Assembly (NCBI RefSeq): GCF_014207605.1
Contig: NZ_JACHHI010000001.1
Location: forward strand, 124,001-188,000
Direction of reading: 5' to 3'
DNA length: 64,000 bases
Source of the DNA: Negativicoccus succinicivorans
GTDB lineage: Bacteria; Bacillota; Negativicutes; Veillonellales; Negativicoccaceae
The notes under the pieces were generated by a model. It had not been told where the DNA came from, searched no databases, and was given only the letters and a program-made list of their open reading frames with translations. Below are positions 45,962 to 55,518 of this stretch, one piece after another (positions within the stretch are counted from its first letter, which is position 1; the number at the start of each line of letters is the position of its first letter). The position numbers were made by a program, and so were the translations under genes.

Positions 45962-48295
45962 ATGACGGTAGCGGAAATTATCATTAATCGACCGACTAAA
46001 CATTTGCAAAAATGTTTTTCATATCGTATTCCTACCCACATGGAATACATTACTCCCGGTTGGCGAGTGATCGTTCCATGGGGAACCGGTCACGAAGAGG
46101 GTATCGTTTGGAAGACTCGACCGGAAATATCTGAGGATGCAGCGCTTGATCTAAAAAGTGTTTTTGTGACAATAGGAGATACTGCTTGGTTTACATCGGA
46201 AATGCTGGCACTTGCAGAATGGATTGCAAGCTACTATGTATGTCCTTTGATCGAAGCTTTGCGTTTGTTTTTAGTGGATAAAAAAACAGTCAAAAGCCAA
46301 ACTCGCTATACTTTGACGGTATCAGGGCAAAAAAAAATAGCACTGGGGAATATTCCTGCAAACCATCAAAAACTTCTGAAGGAATATTTTCCCAATATGC
46401 TGGAGGCGCTTGCCAATGGCTGGATTAAAGGTGAACTAAAACGGCTGAGTGATTCACGATTTGCGAGTGAAGTCGTTTGGGACGCAGCCATTGATCCCGC
46501 ACTATCACAACTTATGCGTACCCCTCGTCAGCAGGAGTTGGTTCTCTTTTTAACAGAGCATCCTGAGCAAACATCGGCAGAATTAAATGCCGCGGGATTT
46601 TCTGCCGCATTACGCAAATCGGCACTCAGCAATGGATATATAAGTACTCACGAAAAGTGTAACACTCATGCCGTTATTCGGGATCATTTGCCCTCACTTA
46701 CATCGTCACAAGAGCAAGCGTTGGCAAACGTCACGTCAGCGCTAAACGAAAAACGGCACGAAACGTTTTTGCTACATGGAGTGACGGCCAGCGGCAAAAC
46801 GGAAATATACTTGCGCGCTACCGCTAACGCCGTAGAGAAAGGCAAGAATGTCTTGGTTTTGGTGCCCGAAATTTCGTTAACGGATCAATTAGTTCGTCGA
46901 TTTACGGCACGCTTCGGAGCGGAAAAAATATTTTGCCAACACAGCGGCCTGACGGAGCGGGAACGCTTTGATAACTGGAGGCGTGTGCGTGCGGGCCGGG
47001 GAAATATTGTGATCGGACCTCGTTCCGCCATATTTATGCCGGCAGAAGAAATCGGCCTTATTGTTATCGATGAAGAATACGATGCCAGTTACAAACAAAG
47101 TGAGCAGACACGGTATCATGCTAGACGTGTGGCGGAGTGGCGTGCACGTTGGCATCATTGTCCGCTCGTTTTAGGCGCGGCAACACCTTCGATGGAAAGT
47201 TATTATCGCGCTGAAAATGGTGAAATCGCTACACTACTGCTCCCGGAACGTATCGGCGGTGTATCCTTACCGAAAATGCATATTGTCGATATGCGCAGCG
47301 AGCTGGAGGCGGGGAATCGTTCCATTCTTTCACGGGAATTGTATCAGACGATGCAAACGATGCTTTCGCAGGGACGTCAAATTATTTTGCTTTTAAACCG
47401 ACGCGGCTATGCCACTCATGTTTCCTGTCGGACATGCGGTTATGTTTTAACCTGTCCTCATTGCGACTTGCCTTATACTTACCATTTACCAACCCATACT
47501 TTACAATGCCATCGTTGCGGCGGTGAAAGGGAGATGCCCACAAGCTGTCCGAATTGTGCCAGTAAAGCGATTAAATATTTTGGACTCGGCACGCAACGCG
47601 CGCAAAAAGTGGTAGCGGAAGCATTTCCTCGGGCGAAAGTCCTGCGTTTGGATACGGATAATGCAGGGAATGCAAGGCGGCGCGCAGAAATTTTAGATGC
47701 CTTTGCGCAGGGGAAAGCCGATATCTTGTTGGGAACGCAGCTGGTGGCGAAAGGCCATGATATTCCTAATGTCGGCTGTGTCGGAATTTTAAGCATCGAT
47801 GCATTATTAAATCGCCCGCAATATAATACGGCGGAACAGGTATTTCAATTGGTTGTGCAAGCAGCCGGACGCGCAGGACGTAAAGACGGTGACGGGCGCG
47901 TCATTGTGCAGACATACCATCCGGGGCATTATGCATTGCAGGCGGCCTGCACCAATGAATGGCAGAATTTTTATACCGAAGAACTTGAACTGCGCGAGTA
48001 TTTGCATTACCCGCCGTTTTTTAAACGCGCTAAAATCAGTGCTTTTGCGGAGAGCCAAGAAAAAGCGCAAAGTCATTTACAAGTTCTATTTGATGACCTT
48101 GTAAAAATCCTTGCAGAAAAAGGGGTAGAAGTGGAATATACGGATATTTATCCTGACTATCAGGCTAAATTGCGTGGCCGGTTCTATATGTCTTTTCAAG
48201 TAGCAGCCAAAAATCTTGACGTGGTTAGAGCGCATATGAAGCAAAGCGCTCTATGGCAAGTAAATGGTATAATAATAGATATGGAAATGAGTTAA
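45962..48295 (+). CDS. priA: Primosomal protein N' (replication restart helicase PriA)
   Basis: 777 residues. N-terminal DNA-binding domain, helicase core with Walker A GVTASGKTE near residue 277, Walker B-type IDEEYDASYK near residue 365, GAATPSMES, and the paired zinc module CRTCGYVLTCPHCDLPY...CHRCGG...CPNC around residues 485-530. PriA reloads the replisome at collapsed forks. The DEEH box typical of PriA reads DEEY here. Start ATG after AGGAGAAGC; probably transcribed together with def and fmt. Confidence 0.95.
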   Translation: MTVAEIIINRPTKHLQKCFSYRIPTHMEYITPGWRVIVPWGTGHEEGIVWKTRPEISEDAALDLKSVFVTIGDTAWFTSEMLALAEWIASYYVCPLIEALRLFLVDKKTVKSQTRYTLTVSGQKKIALGNIPANHQKLLKEYFPNMLEALANGWIKGELKRLSDSRFASEVVWDAAIDPALSQLMRTPRQQELVLFLTEHPEQTSAELNAAGFSAALRKSALSNGYISTHEKCNTHAVIRDHLPSLTSSQEQALANVTSALNEKRHETFLLHGVTASGKTEIYLRATANAVEKGKNVLVLVPEISLTDQLVRRFTARFGAEKIFCQHSGLTERERFDNWRRVRAGRGNIVIGPRSAIFMPAEEIGLIVIDEEYDASYKQSEQTRYHARRVAEWRARWHHCPLVLGAATPSMESYYRAENGEIATLLLPERIGGVSLPKMHIVDMRSELEAGNRSILSRELYQTMQTMLSQGRQIILLLNRRGYATHVSCRTCGYVLTCPHCDLPYTYHLPTHTLQCHRCGGEREMPTSCPNCASKAIKYFGLGTQRAQKVVAEAFPRAKVLRLDTDNAGNARRRAEILDAFAQGKADILLGTQLVAKGHDIPNVGCVGILSIDALLNRPQYNTAEQVFQLVVQAAGRAGRKDGDGRVIVQTYHPGHYALQAACTNEWQNFYTEELELREYLHYPPFFKRAKISAFAESQEKAQSHLQVLFDDLVKILAEKGVEVEYTDIYPDYQAKLRGRFYMSFQVAAKNLDVVRAHMKQSALWQVNGIIIDMEMS

Positions 48296-48316
48296 TATAC
48301 AAAAGAGGTGACACGA

Positions 48317-48790
48317 TTGGCAGTCCGAAAAATTGTGTTGGCGGGTGCGCCCGTGCTGAAAGCAAAGGCGCAACCTGTTACAAAAATGACAAAATCGATT
48401 AAAACTTTGCTGAAAGATATGAAAGATACGTTATATGATGCCAACGGCGTGGGCCTTGCAGCACCACAAGTCGGTGAATCCTTACGAATCTTTGTCATTG
48501 ATGACGGCAACGGTTATGTGGAATATATTAATCCGGAAATTATTACTTTATCTGATGAAAAAGAAGAAATGACGGAGGGGTGCTTAAGTGTTCCCGGTTT
48601 TGTGGGAGTGGTCGAGCGCTCTACCGGCGTTACCGTACGATATGAAGATCGAAATGGGCGTACGCATGAGGTAAGCGCAACGGGCCTGTTGGCGCAGGCC
48701 ATCCAACATGAAAATGACCATATTGACGGTACTCTTTACATCGAACGTGCGAAAAATCTATACAAAGAAAATGAAGGAACGATCGAATGA
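48317..48790 (+). CDS. def: Peptide deformylase
   Basis: 157 residues from TTG 48317, 6 nt after GAGGTG; GTG 48308 overlaps that ribosome site. The three motifs are intact: GVGLAAPQVG, EGCLSVPG and QHENDH (metal ligands Cys and two His, catalytic Glu). Removes the formyl group from new proteins. Couples to fmt by ATGA, pairing deformylase with formyltransferase as is usual. Confidence 0.95.
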   Translation: MAVRKIVLAGAPVLKAKAQPVTKMTKSIKTLLKDMKDTLYDANGVGLAAPQVGESLRIFVIDDGNGYVEYINPEIITLSDEKEEMTEGCLSVPGFVGVVERSTGVTVRYEDRNGRTHEVSATGLLAQAIQHENDHIDGTLYIERAKNLYKENEGTIE

Positions 48791-49728
48791 GAGTTGTCTT
48801 CATGGGGACGCCGCAATTTGCTGTACCCTGTCTGGAGTCGGTACTAACACATCCGAAAGCGGAAATTGTCGGCGTATATACCCAACCGGATCGGGTCAAT
48901 CGTCGCGGTAAAAAAATGAGCTTTTCACCGGTGAAAGAGTGTGCCCTTACGCATGATTTGCCGTTGTATCAGCCGGCAACACTGCGCGATGCCGACGCGC
49001 AAAAAGAATTACAGAAACTTGCACCGGAACTTTTGATCGTGGTGGCTTATGGTCAAATTCTTCCGGCGAAAGTTCTTGAAATTCCGCGTCTTGGTGCGAT
49101 CAATGTTCATGCATCATTATTGCCCAAGTATCGCGGCGCCGCACCGATACAGTACAGTCTGCTCAATGGCGATGAGACGACCGGTGTCACTATTATGCAT
49201 TTGGATGAAGGCATGGATACCGGCGATATCATCTTACAACGTCGAATTGATATTCCTATTGATTGGGAATTCAATCAATTATCTGCGCACTTGTCCATAC
49301 TTGGTGCAGAAGCCTTGCAAGAGGTCTTGGCTGACGCGGCTACAGCGATTGGTAATACTACACAGCAAGCACACGATCGGGCCACATATACCGGGAAAAT
49401 TGCTAAAGAATGGGGACGAATCCACTGGAGTAAAAATGCGCGCACCATTCATAATTTAGTGCGTGCATTGCATACGAATCCGGGAACCTATACATTTTTC
49501 CGCGAAAAACGTTTGAAAATTCATCAGACCGTTCTGACAAAAGCGCATGCGAGGCTTTTACCGGGCGAATTATTGGTGGACGGTACGGATATTTTTGTCG
49601 GTACGGGTGAGGGGAGCTTGCAGCTTTTGCAAGTGCAGCCGGAAAGCAAACGGAATATGCAGACGGCTGAGTTTATTAACGGATACCAAATAAAATCAGG
49701 TGAAGTCCTTGGCGAACAAACAGATTGA
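48787..49728 (+). CDS. fmt: Methionyl-tRNA formyltransferase
   Basis: 313 residues. VFMGTPQFAVPCLE at the start, INVHASLLPKYRGAAPIQ with catalytic Asn/His region near residues 107-125, and GVTIMHLDEGMDTGDI. Formylates initiator Met-tRNA. C-terminal OB domain complete. The next gene begins in its last 20 nt. Confidence 0.96.
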   Translation: MRVVFMGTPQFAVPCLESVLTHPKAEIVGVYTQPDRVNRRGKKMSFSPVKECALTHDLPLYQPATLRDADAQKELQKLAPELLIVVAYGQILPAKVLEIPRLGAINVHASLLPKYRGAAPIQYSLLNGDETTGVTIMHLDEGMDTGDIILQRRIDIPIDWEFNQLSAHLSILGAEALQEVLADAATAIGNTTQQAHDRATYTGKIAKEWGRIHWSKNARTIHNLVRALHTNPGTYTFFREKRLKIHQTVLTKAHARLLPGELLVDGTDIFVGTGEGSLQLLQVQPESKRNMQTAEFINGYQIKSGEVLGEQTD

Positions 49729-50533
49729 CGAAACGTTACAAAATCGCAATCTCTACCTGCGTTTGACCTTGTTGACGTGGGTAACATTAGGCGCGATCGT
49801 TTTTGCGATTGCGTATTTATTGGCGCCCGGCTTAACTTTGCTGCATCCTATTTTGCCGAATCTTGCATACGTTTTGGCGGCAGCGGGCGTGATCTTCAGC
49901 GGCGGCCTGATTGCATGCATCGGCGTGGCGTTGGAAACCCATCACGAATTGCCCTTGGGAATTTTGCGTAGCGCCAGTAAAACGGTACATATGTTTTTAC
50001 CGTATTGCATTTTGTGGGGCAAAGTATTCCGTATTCCGAAAGAACATGTCGCCCAGTCGTTGGTAGATTTAATTAATACGTTGTCAGAGCGTTATTTGCC
50101 GAAACTCAAGCCGGAAGATATTATGCTGCTGACACCGCATTGCTTGCAAAATGATACTTGTCCGATCAAAGTAACGCGCGATGCGTTTGCCTGTCGTGAA
50201 TGCGGGCGTTGTCCGGTGGGAGGGCTGGTTCATCTTGCCAAAACATATGGAGTTTCCTTATATATCGCCACCGGAGGAACCTTTGCGCGCCTTTTAGTAA
50301 AAAAACATCGTCCTAAAGCGATTATTGCGATCGCTTGTGAGAGAGATCTGGTTTTGGGAATGAGAGATGTTTTTCCGATTTTAGTGTTCGGAGTTTTAAA
50401 TAGTCGTCCCTATGGTCCCTGTTTCAATACCCAAGTGGATCTGCAAAAAGTAGATAAAGTATTAGCTCATTTGTTAGGAGAAAAGAAGTCTGTTGAAAAC
50501 TGCTCGAGAAATAGCGCTCGTCGTCTTGCGTAA
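49709..50533 (+). CDS. DUF116 family membrane protein with Cys cluster
   Basis: About 274 residues from TTG 49709, 5 nt after AGGTGA (GTG 49700 overlaps that site). Two hydrophobic helices in the first 85 residues, then a soluble DUF116 domain. The Cys arrangement C-x5-C-x10-C-x2-C-x2-C around residues 145-170 (ending ACRECGRC) could hold an Fe-S cluster or zinc; further Cys occur in ACERD and YGPC. Family function is unknown to me. It sits between fmt and rsmB, an order seen in other Firmicutes, and overlaps rsmB by 41 nt. Confidence 0.82.
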   Translation: MANKQIDETLQNRNLYLRLTLLTWVTLGAIVFAIAYLLAPGLTLLHPILPNLAYVLAAAGVIFSGGLIACIGVALETHHELPLGILRSASKTVHMFLPYCILWGKVFRIPKEHVAQSLVDLINTLSERYLPKLKPEDIMLLTPHCLQNDTCPIKVTRDAFACRECGRCPVGGLVHLAKTYGVSLYIATGGTFARLLVKKHRPKAIIAIACERDLVLGMRDVFPILVFGVLNSRPYGPCFNTQVDLQKVDKVLAHLLGEKKSVENCSRNSARRLA

Positions 50534-51815
50534 GGTGCTTGTGGAAGAGGCTTATGCAAATATTGCCTTGCAACAAGTATTTACCACATGGCCTGCTGAA
50601 GATCGCGAACGCCGGTTTGCCACCGAAATTATTTACGGTGTAATTCGTAAGAAAAATTATTTGGAATGGATATTAGGCCGTTTAAGTCGCCAGCCGTTGG
50701 CAAAATTGGATGCGGATGTACGACTCATTTTGTTGTGCGCATTATATCAAATTATTTTTCTAAACAGTGTACCTGCGCGCGCGGCCATTAACGAAGCCGT
50801 CGAGATGACGAAAAAAGTATCGCATCGTGGCAGTGCGGGTTTTGTAAATGGTTGCTTGCGTAGCTATTTACGCAAGCAAAAAGAGTTTGAAATTCCCCAA
50901 CGGACAAATGGTCCTATTACCTATTTAAGTCTTACATATTGTCAGCCCAAATGGTTCGCTCAATGGGCTGTTCGTACATGGGGCATGGAGCGCACGGAAG
51001 AGCTGTTTGCTTATTTTACGCAGCCGGCACCACTCACTGTGCGTGTGAATACGCTTATGCAAACACGGGATGAGGTTATAGGAAAATTAGCATCTCGCGG
51101 TGTAGACGTAGTAAAACTTGCCGTTCCTGAAGGACTTTCCATTAGCAGGGGAGGGATTGCCGCCATTCGTGAAGAGCTGCAAAGCGGAATTTTATATGTC
51201 CAGGATGAAGCGGCTATGTGGGTGGCACATGCGGTTTCTCCACAACCGGGTGAAACCATATTGGATTTATGTGCAGCGCCCGGCGGCAAAACCACTCACT
51301 TAGCACAAATCATGGAAAATCAGGGAGAAATTATTGCCTGTGATTTATATTCTCACAAACAACAGCTGATTTGGGATAATTGTAAGCGGTTGGGCGTAAC
51401 TATCGTTTCTGCAGTGGTGCAGGACGCCACTAAAGAAAATCCGGATTGGCAAAAAAAATTTGATAAAGTACTCGTTGATGCCCCTTGTTCCGGATTAGGA
51501 GTTATCGGACGTCGCCCGGATCTTAAATGGCGACGTACGTCAAAGGAATTAAAAGACTTTCCGCTCTTGCAGCAGGCAATCGTAGAACGTGCCGTTACGT
51601 ATTTAAAACCGGGCGGTCGCTTAGTGTACAGTACCTGTACACTGAATCCGGAAGAGAATGAAGGCGTAAGAGAAAGAATTTCACAAGCACACTCCCGATT
51701 GCAGCCGTGCACTATTTCGCTGGAAAATACGATCAATACAGATGAGTATAGATTTTGGCCGCCGGAATCGAAAACAGACGGTTTTTATATTTGCGCTTGG
51801 GAAAACAAAATATGA
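50493..51815 (+). CDS. rsmB: 16S rRNA (cytosine-967-C5)-methyltransferase RsmB
   Basis: 440 residues. N-terminal NusB-like RNA-binding domain (about 1-130; TAREIALVVLRKV, RAAINEAVEMTKK) and SAM-dependent domain: LDLCAAPGGKTTHLAQ, catalytic DAPCSGLGVIGRRPDLKWR and STCTLNPEEN. Modifies C967 of 16S rRNA. Start TTG 50493 lies inside the end of the DUF116 gene, with AGGAG 12 nt upstream, a long spacing. rlmN overlaps by ATGA. Confidence 0.94.
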   Translation: MKTAREIALVVLRKVLVEEAYANIALQQVFTTWPAEDRERRFATEIIYGVIRKKNYLEWILGRLSRQPLAKLDADVRLILLCALYQIIFLNSVPARAAINEAVEMTKKVSHRGSAGFVNGCLRSYLRKQKEFEIPQRTNGPITYLSLTYCQPKWFAQWAVRTWGMERTEELFAYFTQPAPLTVRVNTLMQTRDEVIGKLASRGVDVVKLAVPEGLSISRGGIAAIREELQSGILYVQDEAAMWVAHAVSPQPGETILDLCAAPGGKTTHLAQIMENQGEIIACDLYSHKQQLIWDNCKRLGVTIVSAVVQDATKENPDWQKKFDKVLVDAPCSGLGVIGRRPDLKWRRTSKELKDFPLLQQAIVERAVTYLKPGGRLVYSTCTLNPEENEGVRERISQAHSRLQPCTISLENTINTDEYRFWPPESKTDGFYICAWENKI

Positions 51816-52849
51816 AACAAAATATTTGGGGTAAAAACCTCCCGGAATTACGGACTTTAATGAAGGAACTTGGCGCTCCCGGATACCGCAGTCAGCAGTT
51901 GTTCGATTATATGTATAAGCGTGGTATTTTACATTTTGACGAAATGGCGCAATTGCCGAAAGCATTGCGCAACAAACTGATAGAATCGTGGGTCATCGAT
52001 TTTCCGACCATTGTGCGTGAACAACGGAGCAGCGACCGGAAAACCGCCAAACTGTTGCTGCGTTATAGCGATAACTCATTGATTGAAACAGTACTGATGA
52101 ACCAGCCGTACGGTTATTCCGTATGCATTTCCACACAGGTAGGGTGCGCGGTCGGCTGTACATTCTGTGCCTCCGGTTTAACCGGTTTGCAACGTAATTT
52201 AACGGCCGCAGAGATGTTGGCACAGATTTATTTGTGGCAATTTCTCTATGATATCAAAATTCACTCTTTCGTGTTGATGGGCTCCGGAGAACCTTTGCAA
52301 AATTATGACAACGTACTTTCTTTCATGAAAATGTGCCATGATTTTGAAGGATTAACGATAAGTTATCGAAATATGACGCTATCGACGTCAGGTATTACAC
52401 CTAAAATTTATGATTTGGCTAAAGAAAAATTGCCGATTACATTAGCGCTTTCGTTACATGCACCGAACGATACAATCCGCAATCAAATCATGCCGATCAG
52501 TAAATGGTATCCCTTGCCGGAACTATTGGAGTCGTTACAATTTTATACCCAAACCACTCGCCGGCGCGTGACTTGTGAATATATCCTTTTAGCGGGAGTC
52601 AATGATAAGCCGGAACATGTCGCCGAGTTGGCGCAAATGATTCGTCCGTTGCGCGCGCATGTAAATTTGATTCCATTAAATGAGAGCCCGGGAATTCCTT
52701 ACCGACGACCAGAAATGAAACATTCACAGGAATTTTGTGAACAGTTGCAAAAGCAGGGAATAGCCGCTACCATCCGTAAAGAGATGGGAACAGAAATTCA
52801 AGCCGCCTGTGGTCAACTCAAAATGAAATTTGTTAGGGATAATGCCTAG
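51812..52849 (+). CDS. rlmN: 23S rRNA (adenine-2503-C2)/tRNA methyltransferase RlmN
   Basis: 345 residues from ATG 51812, which overlaps the rsmB stop (ATGA); an upstream frame start at 51755 is inside rsmB. Radical SAM cluster C-x3-C-x2-C in CAVGCTFCASG near residue 112; the methyl-carrier Cys is in AACGQL near the end. Methylates A2503 of 23S rRNA and A37 of some tRNAs. Followed by a promoter for stp. Confidence 0.95.
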   Translation: MKQNIWGKNLPELRTLMKELGAPGYRSQQLFDYMYKRGILHFDEMAQLPKALRNKLIESWVIDFPTIVREQRSSDRKTAKLLLRYSDNSLIETVLMNQPYGYSVCISTQVGCAVGCTFCASGLTGLQRNLTAAEMLAQIYLWQFLYDIKIHSFVLMGSGEPLQNYDNVLSFMKMCHDFEGLTISYRNMTLSTSGITPKIYDLAKEKLPITLALSLHAPNDTIRNQIMPISKWYPLPELLESLQFYTQTTRRRVTCEYILLAGVNDKPEHVAELAQMIRPLRAHVNLIPLNESPGIPYRRPEMKHSQEFCEQLQKQGIAATIRKEMGTEIQAACGQLKMKFVRDNA

Positions 52850-52850
52850 T

Positions 52851-52879
52851 TTGACGCTGTATTTGATAGATGATACGAT
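52851..52879 (+). promoter_or_regulatory. Probable promoter of stp-prkC-rsgA-rpe
   Basis: TTGACG (52851-52856), 17-bp spacer, TACGAT (52874-52879), 39 bp before the stp start. Confidence 0.6.
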
Positions 52880-52917
52880 ATTCATATATTGATTAAATTT
52901 ACTGTTAAGGTGGTTTC

Positions 52918-53631
52918 ATGAAAAGTTTTGGTATCACCAAACGTGGTCTTGTGCGTCCTACCAATGAAGACGCTTTCCGCATCGTTTTGCCATCGCTTTT
53001 TATTGTGGCGGACGGAATGGGGGGACACGTTGCCGGTGAGATCGCAAGCCACATAGCCATTGAACGTGTATCGGATTATGTGAGCGGTGAACGTTCGGAG
53101 CTTTGGAACGAAGTCACATTAAAAGATGCTGTCAATCAAGCAAATATCGCTATCCGTGAACGTGTTAACAACGAGCCGGATCTGGCCGGTATGGGGACAA
53201 CGCTTTTAGTCGCGCGTGTCGAAGAAGATTTATTCTTTTGGGCGCATGTCGGAGATAGCCGAATTTATCGCTACTATCGTGGGCAATTAACCCAGATTAC
53301 AGTAGATCATTCCTTGGTTACCGAAATGGTTCACGAAGGTACATTAACTGAGGAACAGGCGAAATTTCATCCGTCGCGTAATGTAATTACCCGTTCCGTC
53401 GGTACAACGGATACTTTGGAAGTCGACACGGGTCGATTGACGCTGCAACCGGAAGAAATGATTATGATGTGCACTGACGGTGTTTATAATATGGTTTCGG
53501 ACGCAAAATTACGTGATATTTTAATTACGAATGAAAATGCGCCGGAAGCGTGTGCTCGCTCGATAATGCGTGAAGTATATCTCGGCGGGGCCAAAGATAA
53601 CGCAACCGTGCTCGTAATCAGCAATACGTAA
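52918..53631 (+). CDS. stp: PP2C-type Ser/Thr protein phosphatase (Stp/PrpC)
   Basis: 237 residues, standard length. Metal-binding motifs: RPTNEDAFR, VADGMGGHVAGEIAS, the Asp in CTDGVYN and GAKDNATV. Reverses PrkC phosphorylation; the kinase is the next gene. Start ATG after AAGGTGG. Confidence 0.95.
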   Translation: MKSFGITKRGLVRPTNEDAFRIVLPSLFIVADGMGGHVAGEIASHIAIERVSDYVSGERSELWNEVTLKDAVNQANIAIRERVNNEPDLAGMGTTLLVARVEEDLFFWAHVGDSRIYRYYRGQLTQITVDHSLVTEMVHEGTLTEEQAKFHPSRNVITRSVGTTDTLEVDTGRLTLQPEEMIMMCTDGVYNMVSDAKLRDILITNENAPEACARSIMREVYLGGAKDNATVLVISNT

Positions 53632-53655
53632 GAGAAAGTGATGGTGTAAAATAAT

Positions 53656-55518
53656 ATGATTGGACGGCTTTTAGACAATCGTTACCAGCTGACTGAAAAA
53701 ATTGGCAGCGGTGGTATGGCTGATGTCTACCGTGCCCAAGACGTGCTACTGGATCGTGTCGTTGCCGTAAAAATACTGCACAGCAACTTTTCCACTGATA
53801 ACGATTTTGTCGTACGATTCCGAAGAGAAGCGCAAGCGGCTGCAAAATTGTCGCACCCCAATATCGTCAATATTTACGATGTCGGCAAAGACAATGAAGT
53901 ATATTATATCGTCATGGAATACGTCGGCGGTGAAACGTTAAAAGACTATATTGCGCGTCAGGGGAGACTTTCCAATGAAGCGGCTGTCCGGATTGCGATA
54001 GAAATTGCAGAAGCATTGGAACATGCACATGCTAACGGCATCATTCACTGCGATATTAAACCGCATAATATTTTGGTTACCAAAACCGGCCGGATTAAGG
54101 TGGCAGATTTCGGTATTGCCCGTGCGATCAATACAGTTACGATTGCCAATAAGCAATCCGTGCTCGGTTCCGTACATTATTTTTCGCCGGAACAGGCCAG
54201 TGGGGATCCGTTGACACCACAAACGGATATGTATTCTTTGGGCATCGTGCTGTATGAAATGCTCACAGGACATCTTCCTTTTGAGGGGGAAACCGCTGTC
54301 AGTATTGCTTTAAAGCATATGCAGGAAGATATTCCGAAACCGGTAAAATACAATCCAACCATTTCACCAATGTTGGAAGACTGCGTCATGAAAGCGCTAC
54401 AAAAAGATCCGCATAAACGGTTCAGCGATATTTCGGAAATGATTGCAGAATTACGTTTAGCGCAGGGTTTAGTAACACCCAAAAACACAGCAACCGGTCG
54501 ACATGATTTTTCTACCGGTCAATTTCCGCGTACCCGGCCGATTCCTAAGAAGGATCTGGAACCGAAAGAAAGTATGTTGACGCCGATTTTATCTTGGCCG
54601 GTTCGATGGATTGTTTTGGGCATTGCCGGACTATTCTTATTGGCATCGGGCATTGCTTTTTGGATGTTTGGCGATTTTTGGAGCCCGGACTCAATAACAT
54701 TGCCGAATGTGGTAGGGCAACAGGTAGAAGTGGCACAAAAAACGTTGACTAGCAAAAAACTAAATGTTCGTATCAGCGAAATTGCGAGTGAAGATGTCCC
54801 CATCGGTCAAGTCATTTCGCAAACGCCGAGCGCAGGAATGGAAGTAAAAACGCATCGTATTATTCATCTGACAGTCAGCAAAGGCGGGAGCAATATTTTA
54901 ATTCCCGACTTAACAGGCTTAACGATTGAGCAGGCTACTGCCAAGCTGAACAGCATTCACTTGCGACTTGGCAAAATTGAAGAGAGGGAAGATAGCAGTC
55001 GACCCTTAGATACTATCATCGGACAGTCACCGCTGGCCCCGAATAAAGTGGAAGCGGACACCAGTGTAAATGTAGTTGTCAATAAAAAAGATATGGTCAG
55101 CCGTGCAACAACACCGGGGGTTGTTGGCAAAACATGGCAGGAAGCAAAGCAAATCTTAGCCCAGGCAGATTTGACCGTCGGTTCTTTAACGCGCGGCGGG
55201 AAAACTGTCACTCCTGCGGATGGCGATTTGGTGACTGCGCAGAATCCATCGGCGGGCCAGGCCATTGTACGCGGCTCAAGCGTAGATTTATCATTTGATA
55301 AATCGGAAGATAAAAAGGCGAATGTCGGTATTCGTGTACCTAACGACGGAAAGTCGCATCATGTTGAAATTATTGTCACGGATGACACGGGTACGCATAC
55401 CGTATTTTCCGCCAATGAAAAAGCAGGAGCTACTATTAATCAGCGAGTTACAGGCAGCGGACAGGTACGGGTTCAAGTGTTGATTGATAACGCTATCGTG
55501 CAAGATCAAGAGCTCTAA
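53656..55518 (+). CDS. prkC: PASTA-domain Ser/Thr protein kinase PrkC/StkP
   Basis: 620 residues. Kinase domain about 1-265: Gly loop GSGGMADVYR, VAVKIL Lys, catalytic loop HCDIKPHN (His131-Cys132-Asp133), DFG at 151-153. Juxtamembrane region, one helix (about 312-335), then three PASTA repeats (about 350-415, 416-483, 484-555) that sense muropeptides, and a C-terminal beta-rich extension of about 65 residues. The usual HRD Arg is Cys here. Controls growth, wall synthesis and ribosome factors; RsgA, encoded next, is a known substrate in Bacillus. Overlaps rsgA by one base. Confidence 0.94.
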   Translation: MIGRLLDNRYQLTEKIGSGGMADVYRAQDVLLDRVVAVKILHSNFSTDNDFVVRFRREAQAAAKLSHPNIVNIYDVGKDNEVYYIVMEYVGGETLKDYIARQGRLSNEAAVRIAIEIAEALEHAHANGIIHCDIKPHNILVTKTGRIKVADFGIARAINTVTIANKQSVLGSVHYFSPEQASGDPLTPQTDMYSLGIVLYEMLTGHLPFEGETAVSIALKHMQEDIPKPVKYNPTISPMLEDCVMKALQKDPHKRFSDISEMIAELRLAQGLVTPKNTATGRHDFSTGQFPRTRPIPKKDLEPKESMLTPILSWPVRWIVLGIAGLFLLASGIAFWMFGDFWSPDSITLPNVVGQQVEVAQKTLTSKKLNVRISEIASEDVPIGQVISQTPSAGMEVKTHRIIHLTVSKGGSNILIPDLTGLTIEQATAKLNSIHLRLGKIEEREDSSRPLDTIIGQSPLAPNKVEADTSVNVVVNKKDMVSRATTPGVVGKTWQEAKQILAQADLTVGSLTRGGKTVTPADGDLVTAQNPSAGQAIVRGSSVDLSFDKSEDKKANVGIRVPNDGKSHHVEIIVTDDTGTHTVFSANEKAGATINQRVTGSGQVRVQVLIDNAIVQDQEL

